Source of the DNA: Treponema sp.
GTDB lineage: Bacteria; Spirochaetota; Spirochaetia; Treponematales; Breznakiellaceae
Direction of reading: 5' to 3'
NCBI GenBank assembly: GCA_031281025.1
Contig: JAITFY010000097.1
Span: 1 to 64,000 of the forward strand
DNA: 64,000 nt
Numbering within the stretch: the first letter of the stretch is position 1; every line of letters starts with the position of its first letter. The position numbers and the translations under genes are program-made. Under the pieces are notes generated by a model. That model ran no database searches, had not been told where the DNA came from, and saw only the letters and a list, made by a program, of their open reading frames with translations. Below are positions 58,201-64,000 of the stretch, piece after piece.

Positions 58201-59265
58201 ATTTCGATTACCGACAACGGTATCGGTATAAGTGCCGAGCAGAAAGGCCGGCTTTTTAGCGCCTTTGAACAGGCAGAAGCCAGTACTACTCGAAAATACG
58301 GCGGCACTGGTCTGGGGCTTGTTATCTCTCAGAATATTATTGAAATGATGGATGGTATAATTTGGGTTGAATCGGAGCTTGGTAAAGGTGCAAAATTTTC
58401 GTTTACTGCAAACCTGGCTCGCGGCAGAGATGAACCCAAAAAGTTATTAAATCCCAACATGAATTTAAAAAACACCCGTATAATTGCAGTTGATGATGAT
58501 CCGGCTGTTCTGGAATTTTTTAAAGATGCCGCCGATAAAATTGGAATAACCTGTGATACTGCATTGAATGGATTGGAAGCGCTTTCGCTGGTTGCAAAAA
58601 CAGGAATGTACAATATCTATTTTGTTGACTGGCAAATGCCGGAAATGAACGGCATCGATTTTGCAAGGGTTATTTATGAAAAGAGAAGTGACAACTCGGT
58701 AATTATTATGACTTCTGCACATGACTGGGATTCTATCCAGGACGAAGCACAGGAAGTTGGCGTTAAAAACTTCATTCCCAAGCCCTTGTTTATGTCGAGT
58801 ATTGCGGATTGCATAAACGAATGTCTTGGTCATCAGGAAAAGGAAAATTCTAACGAAATTAAAAAATCCGCCATTGATTTTAAAAACAACTGCATCCTGC
58901 TGGTTGAAGACATAGAAATTAACCGGGAAATCGTACTATCACTGCTTGAACCAACAGGCCTGGAAGTTGATTGTGCAGAAAACGGTAATATCGCAGTTAA
59001 TATGTTTATAACAAATCCGGCCAAATACAAAATGATTTTCATGGATCTTCAAATGCCGGAAATGGACGGATACAATGCAACAAAAAATATTCGACTATCC
59101 GGTATTGAATGGGCAAAAGAAATTCCCATTGTAGCCATGACAGCCAATGTTTTTAAGGAAGACGTAGAGAAATGCCTTGCAGCCGGTATGAATGATCATG
59201 TTGGCAAGCCGCTGGATTTTAATGAAGTTATTACTGTGTTGAAAAAATATTTGAAGAATTCATGA
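55297..59265 (+). CDS. Large hybrid histidine kinase (extracytoplasmic sensor, HAMP, PAS, HisKA, HATPase, two receivers)
   Basis: [79 protein letters not shown]. Confidence 0.93.
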   Translation: [1322 protein letters not shown]

Positions 59266-59273
59266 TCGAGTAT

Positions 59274-60530
59274 TTAAAATTCCATGCCCATATTAAATAC
59301 CATTTGGTACAGGCCGGAATTAATATTATAGGCTAGGTTTAAACCTATGGCCGGTATGGCTATACGGCTCAAATAGAAACGAATGCCTCCAGAAGGACCA
59401 TGATCAAATTGAGAGCCAGAAATTGGGCCGTGTGAAAAAACACATTGCCAGGAACCCGGAGTAGACAATGTACCCCAACGAAACCGGTAAAGATGTTTTT
59501 CCAGGCCTGCCGAAAAACTTGCATAATGCCGGGCAGAAAAATTTCGGGGAAGGATATCTATTTGTACACTCTGCGGCGTATGTTCAAAAAGAATATTTGT
59601 ACTTGTATCTCCATCGGATCTCCAAACTATCCCGGTTCTTAAAATTGCACGAAAACCAGGTATCAGAGATCTTTCATAAGCGCCTCGCATTTCCGCTTGA
59701 TGAAAAGATGATCCCAAAAGGTTAAAGTTATAACCATATCTCAGAGAAATACCCTGTTGCGAAAGAAGAAAGCCATCCCAAGAGCTTTTACGCAGAGATA
59801 ATCCCGGTGATACAGACAATAGTGTCGCCCCATTCTCGGGAGGATTTATAGAATCAGGATTTTCAACAAGAGATATATTGGCATACGAAAATGAAACAGA
59901 ACCGGAAAAAAAATCTGTAAATGAATAGTTTAAACCCAAAGATAAACGAAGCTGGTTTGTAGAGTAACGGCGGTGTAATACTTCGTCTCCATCAAAATCT
60001 TCCCTTTCCATTTGGCCATACATAATAAAAGTGTTCCAGCCCGGCAGTCCTGAACGGTTTGGGGTATGGTTGTACATAACCATACCTGACAATCCTGATG
60101 AGCTATACATTACTCCAAAAGCCATTTGATCCCGCTGGCCAAAAGCATTTGTGTCCGCCAGAAAAAGACCTAAAAAATAGTTATTGGAGCTGATAACAAT
60201 CAAGGGAAAAGGAAAGAAAGCCCATTTTTCATGTACCGTAACTTTAAGCAGTAATCCATTTTCGATTTCGATTAATTCTGCCGAAACCATTTCCAAAATT
60301 CCTGTATTTCTTACTGCCGCATATACTTCATTCTGATCCAACAAATCTCCTTCCAAACCAAGAAATCTTTCCAGAGGATAATTCGCTATATGAGTTTTGG
60401 TTCGTCTTAGGCCGTCAACTTCGATTTTGATAATCGTTCCGGCAGGAGGACTGGCCGCTTCCTGTGCAGCTAATGGCGAAACAAGAAAAACTAATAAGAT
60501 GAAAGTAACTATTTTAATAAAATGCCTCAC
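59274..60530 (-). CDS. Outer-membrane protein with a single POTRA-like domain and beta-barrel (short Omp85/BamA-like)
   Basis: Signal peptide; IIKIEVDGLRRTKTHIANYPLERFLGLEGDLLDQNEVYAAVRNTGILEMVSAELIE; barrel-like C-terminus ending in F. Confidence 0.75.
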   Translation of the reverse strand: MRHFIKIVTFILLVFLVSPLAAQEAASPPAGTIIKIEVDGLRRTKTHIANYPLERFLGLEGDLLDQNEVYAAVRNTGILEMVSAELIEIENGLLLKVTVHEKWAFFPFPLIVISSNNYFLGLFLADTNAFGQRDQMAFGVMYSSSGLSGMVMYNHTPNRSGLPGWNTFIMYGQMEREDFDGDEVLHRRYSTNQLRLSLGLNYSFTDFFSGSVSFSYANISLVENPDSINPPENGATLLSVSPGLSLRKSSWDGFLLSQQGISLRYGYNFNLLGSSFHQAEMRGAYERSLIPGFRAILRTGIVWRSDGDTSTNILFEHTPQSVQIDILPRNFSARHYASFSAGLEKHLYRFRWGTLSTPGSWQCVFSHGPISGSQFDHGPSGGIRFYLSRIAIPAIGLNLAYNINSGLYQMVFNMGMEF

Positions 60531-60552
60531 CTAAGGTTTTTTGGGTATTTTT

Positions 60553-60612
60553 TATAATAGCATTTTTGTTCTGTTTGTTCCAACTGTACCGAGTTGGTTC
60601 CATGCTATTATA
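60553..60612. repeat. 60-bp nested inverted repeat between divergent genes
   Basis: TATAATAGCAT...CCAACTgtaccgAGTTGG...ATGCTATTATA. Confidence 0.85.
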
Positions 60613-60654
60613 TTGATCATAATGTAACGTATTGATAATATATCGTACAGTTAT

Positions 60655-61305
60655 ATGAAAAAATTATTTGTACGCTTTTTTATTATGATTACTGGACTTT
60701 TTTTCTACGCGCTTGGAATCATTGTTACCATTCAGGCCAATATAGGATATGCTCCGTGGGATGTTTTCCATGTAGGGATTCAAAAAAACATCCTCCTAAG
60801 TCTGGGAGCTGTTTCAATAATTGTGGGGATAGTGATTGCAATAATAGTTACGCTATTGGGAGAAAAATTGGGTTTTGGAACAATCTCCAATATCATATTG
60901 ATAGGAGTATTTGTGGATATTATTTTACTGTTCAATATTATTCCACAAGCAACAAATCCAACATTCGGGATAATAATGCTGATCACAGGTCTTTTTATTA
61001 TTGCTTTAGGTTCTTACTTTTATATTAAATCTGCCTTTGGAGTTGGTCCAAGAGATAATCTGATGGTTGTATTAGCCCGCAGAACAAGGCTGCCGGTAGG
61101 TCTTTGCCGGGGCATAATTGAACTGTTGGTAACAATTTTTGGGTGGGTTTTGGGCGGCATGGTAGGATTCGGAACTGTTATATCCGTAATTACCATTGGG
61201 CTTTGTGTTCAAATTGTATTTAAAATATTCAAATTTGATGTTACAGCAGTCAAACATGAAACATTGGGTGATACAATTAAAACGTTTAAAAAAGCGATTT
61301 CTTAA
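60655..61305 (+). CDS. YczE/YitT-like integral membrane protein
   Basis: IQANIGYAPWDVFHVGIQ; FYIKSAFGVGPRDNLMVVLARRTRLPVGLCRGIIEL. Confidence 0.85.
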   Translation: MKKLFVRFFIMITGLFFYALGIIVTIQANIGYAPWDVFHVGIQKNILLSLGAVSIIVGIVIAIIVTLLGEKLGFGTISNIILIGVFVDIILLFNIIPQATNPTFGIIMLITGLFIIALGSYFYIKSAFGVGPRDNLMVVLARRTRLPVGLCRGIIELLVTIFGWVLGGMVGFGTVISVITIGLCVQIVFKIFKFDVTAVKHETLGDTIKTFKKAIS

Positions 61306-61308
61306 CTT

Positions 61309-61965
61309 TTATAGTTTTTCGAATTGTTTTCTTGCATCGTAAAATACTTCTGTAATTAACGGGTCAAACATTTCACCAGTGCTATCCATGATAATTTTAA
61401 CCGATTCTTCGGGAGTAAATGGTTTTTTATAAGAGCGGGTAGATACCAGCGCATCATATACATCGAGAACTGCCATTATACGCCCCTGAAGCGGAATGTT
61501 TAATCTGTCCAGTCCGCGTGGATATCCTTTTCCATCCCATCGTTCATGGTGATACCCGGCAAGCAACTTGGCGCTGCGTAAATATTCCACATCTTCTCCA
61601 GTACGCGAAACGATTTGGTCTATAATAAGTTCCCCTTCCATGGCATGAGTTTTCATAATCTCAAATTCATCGTTTGTAAGCCTGCCTGGTTTACATATAA
61701 TTGAATCTGGGATCGAGATTTTGCCTATATCGTACAGACACGCGGAAGAATAGAGTATGCCCAAATCAATTTTGTTTAATTCATTGGTATATACCCCGCG
61801 TGTAAACATTGCGCTTACTAATATCTTTAAAGATGCTAATATGCGTTCTATGTGCCCATCCATCCCTATAACGCGGTTTTCGACCCTATCTGCTAGAACG
61901 AATACTGTGTCATTAAGCAGGTTTTGGAGCTGGGTATTTTGTTCCTTTAATGCTTTTTTTTCCAT
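61309..61965 (-). CDS. HD-GYP domain protein with HD to YD substitution
   Basis: SACLYDIGKISIPDSI, LAGYHHERWDGKGYPRGLDR, VLDVYDALVSTRSYKK. Confidence 0.9.
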   Translation of the reverse strand: MEKKALKEQNTQLQNLLNDTVFVLADRVENRVIGMDGHIERILASLKILVSAMFTRGVYTNELNKIDLGILYSSACLYDIGKISIPDSIICKPGRLTNDEFEIMKTHAMEGELIIDQIVSRTGEDVEYLRSAKLLAGYHHERWDGKGYPRGLDRLNIPLQGRIMAVLDVYDALVSTRSYKKPFTPEESVKIIMDSTGEMFDPLITEVFYDARKQFEKL

Positions 61966-62114
61966 GCTTCATGATAATATAGAAATAAATAAAAAGCAAG
62001 AATATCTTTTAATCATGACTCAAAGGCTTTGCTTTATTGCTAATAATATGTTAGAATAACTCATTCGTAAAGCTGTCAAATTTACGAAAATATAACATTT
62101 TATGGTAGGAAAAT

Positions 62115-62588
62115 ATGCCAAATAGTTCCGAATTAATAGTCTGGTCCAATACATTCGCTTGTGGGATAAAAGTGATAGATGACCAGCACAAAGAACTGGT
62201 AGAATTGGTAAATGATATGTTTAACCATGTTACCGGTAATGAAGATCAAGAACGTGATTATTTAAACAAAATTCTTCAGGAAGCGGTAAAATATATAAGG
62301 GTACATTTCGCTACAGAAGAGAAAATCATGATTGCGACAAAATTCTCCGGTTATACTGAGCATAAAAAGGCTCACGAGGATTTTATTTTAACTGTTGCCG
62401 ATAATATTAAGAATTTTACATTAGGAAAACGGCTTACCCTGATATTCTTTTCCAGATTTCTTAAAGACTGGGTATTGTCCCATATAGCGGTAATGGATAA
62501 ACAGTATTTTGAATATTTTAGAAGAATCGCCACACGTAAACCTGATGGAACATTAAGCATTACTGCAAGTGATGTAAAAAAACTATAG
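62115..62588 (+). CDS. Bacteriohemerythrin
   Basis: VIDDQHKELVELVNDMFNH, IRVHFATEEKIM, FSGYTEHKKAHEDFI, LKDWVLSHIAVMDKQY. Confidence 0.94.
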   Translation: MPNSSELIVWSNTFACGIKVIDDQHKELVELVNDMFNHVTGNEDQERDYLNKILQEAVKYIRVHFATEEKIMIATKFSGYTEHKKAHEDFILTVADNIKNFTLGKRLTLIFFSRFLKDWVLSHIAVMDKQYFEYFRRIATRKPDGTLSITASDVKKL

Positions 62589-62599
62589 GTTTTACAGCC

Positions 62600-62971
62600 G
62601 TGAATACAGAAATTGCCGGTCTGGACATCACAAAAGGACTCAGGCGGTATGGTAATAAAAAAGACGATTACCTAGATGTTTTACGTTTATTCGCAAGCGG
62701 CGTTAGTTCCATGTTAAGCGAGATAGAAACTTTCAACAAAGAGAAACTTTCTGATTACAGAATAAGAACCCATGGTATTAAAGGAGCATGCCAGGATATT
62801 TATGCCGAACAAACCGGAAAAGAGGCAAGTGACCTTGAAGAAGCGGCAAAAGCCGGTGATATTGGGTATATAACCAGACATAACCCTGCATTTTTAGTAT
62901 CTATAAAAAAATTAATTGCCGATATAGAAGATATGCTTGGTAATCAAAGTAAAGGAGGTTTAGAGTTATGA
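62600..62971 (+). CDS. Stand-alone Hpt (histidine phosphotransfer) domain protein
   Basis: IRTHGIKGACQDIYAEQTGKEASDLEEAAKAGD; GTG start. Confidence 0.8.
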   Translation: MNTEIAGLDITKGLRRYGNKKDDYLDVLRLFASGVSSMLSEIETFNKEKLSDYRIRTHGIKGACQDIYAEQTGKEASDLEEAAKAGDIGYITRHNPAFLVSIKKLIADIEDMLGNQSKGGLEL

Positions 62972-63366
62972 AAAGAAAACCATCTGGTATTACAGATATA
63001 ACCCGGCCAAACATCCTTGCTGTTGATGACGTTCCCAGTGTATTAAAATCAATCGAACTTGCCTTAAAAGACACTTTTAATGTTCATGCTCTGTCTAAAT
63101 CCGAAGATGTAATGGATTTTTTGCGGGACAATAAACCGGATTTAATTTTGCTGGATAACTTAATGCCTGTATTAACCGGATTTGATTTAATTCCCCTTAT
63201 ACGGGTATCGCCCGTTCATAAAAACACTCCAATAGTTATTGTTACAACAGAAAGTAGAATAGAATATGTAAGGGAAGCAATATCACTTGGCGCTACTGAT
63301 TATGTATTAAAACCATTTGAGCCAAAGGAGCTGCGGGACAAGGTGGCGAAGCATCTTGGTTTATGA
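62968..63366 (+). CDS. Stand-alone response-regulator receiver
   Basis: NILAVDDVPSVLKSI, LILLDNLMPVLTGFDLI, IVTTES, GATDYVLKPFEPKEL; ATGA overlap with Hpt gene. Confidence 0.93.
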   Translation: MKRKPSGITDITRPNILAVDDVPSVLKSIELALKDTFNVHALSKSEDVMDFLRDNKPDLILLDNLMPVLTGFDLIPLIRVSPVHKNTPIVIVTTESRIEYVREAISLGATDYVLKPFEPKELRDKVAKHLGL

Positions 63367-63374
63367 TACAAAAA

Positions 63375-63485
63375 CCACGAAGGATTGACATGCCAGCATG
63401 CCCGAAAGTTTTTGGAAAAAATATCCGTTCCTCCATTGAAACTCATCGAAACATTAAGGCATACAAGCATGCCAATCCTCCGTGG
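63375..63485. repeat. 111-bp MITE-like element with about 19-bp imperfect terminal inverted repeats
   Basis: CCACGAAGGATTGACATGC ... GCATGCCAATCCTCCGTGG (2 mismatches). Confidence 0.7.
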
Positions 63486-63491
63486 CTAATG

Positions 63492-63540
63492 ACAGGCTTT
63501 ACATTGTTTTAAGAGGGCGTCTAAAACAATATAAACCTGT
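63492..63540 (-). terminator. Strong hairpin between convergent genes, probable terminator
   Basis: ACAGGcTTTAcATTGTTTTA...TAAAACAATaTAAAcCTGT. Confidence 0.65.
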
Positions 63541-63548
63541 AAGATTTT

Positions 63549-63929
63549 TTATTGCTTGGTGAAAGGGTCGTCCATAATCCAACCAACCAGTTTGCCGTCT
63601 TCTATTGTTGCAGTTCCGGTGGTTTCAGCAGGTACTCCATACATTCCCTGTCTTTCAACAGTCCATGTTGCAGTTGATCCGCTTAAGGTATAAGTGCCGG
63701 CATTGGCGGTTAAGCTGCCGTACAATAATGTAAAGTTGGGATCATGTATGTTAATCCTAAACATATCGTTTCCATCATTGGTCCAGTTACCCAAAAAAGG
63801 GTTAGTGGCTGCTGCAGTTGCTGCCGATGTTGATGCTGAGCCGCTACCGCCGCTGCCCCTGCTGCATCCAATAAATACGACACATAAAACCAGTAAAATT
63901 CCCAGCATTATAACTAAATTTTTTTTCAT
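63549..63929 (-). CDS. Putative small lipoprotein
   Basis: Signal MKKNLVIMLGILLVLCVVFIGC lipobox; Ser/Gly linker; FLGNWTNDGNDMF. Confidence 0.75.
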   Translation of the reverse strand: MKKNLVIMLGILLVLCVVFIGCSRGSGGSGSASTSAATAAATNPFLGNWTNDGNDMFRINIHDPNFTLLYGSLTANAGTYTLSGSTATWTVERQGMYGVPAETTGTATIEDGKLVGWIMDDPFTKQ

Positions 63930-64000
63930 ATTACAAAACCTTCCTTCATACTTATTGTGAAGAACATACGTTCTTCATTCATTACACAAAACATTTTGCC

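Noticed and set aside
1-64000. CRISPR array, prophage, secretion or toxin-antitoxin system, rRNA or tRNA genes
   Set aside because: No direct-repeat/spacer pattern, Cas, integrase, transposase or capsid-like ORF was recognised on reading; a formal scan was not possible.

Overview
The window is a densely coded bacterial chromosomal segment. Protein content suggests a spirochaete, probably a free-living or gut Treponema-like organism (inference from protein character, no search run). Both strands carry mostly housekeeping and signalling genes: proA'-proB, a THUMP/RlmL-type methyltransferase, PFK, TrmH, glgP, rpsP-khpA-rimM-trmD-rplS, mtnN, cheR-cheB, putP, rsmE, a MoxR-DUF58-transglutaminase-PQQ cluster, gpsA, ffh, two solitary adenine-type DNA methyltransferases, two large hybrid histidine kinases, two HD-GYP proteins and a hemerythrin/Hpt/receiver cluster. 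I recognised no rRNA, tRNA, CRISPR array, prophage or transposase. The strongest non-coding signals are: (1) a preQ1-I-type riboswitch just upstream of the yhhQ queuosine-precursor transporter; (2) a 66-bp palindromic element inserted in frame inside trmD, with a related sequence at about 10.35 kb; (3) a second dispersed-type repeat (GCAGAGRCGCAGAG) forming the N-terminus of a PQQ-repeat lipoprotein; (4) several genes whose best promoter puts the transcription start on or next to the ATG, with no Shine-Dalgarno (predicted leaderless mRNAs); (5) three 13-nt palindromes upstream of hsp20; (6) MITE-like or cruciform inverted repeats at 60.55 kb and 63.4 kb. I did not find a clearly new multi-gene defence or biosynthetic system. 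All calls come from reading sequence and the supplied translations; no database search was run.
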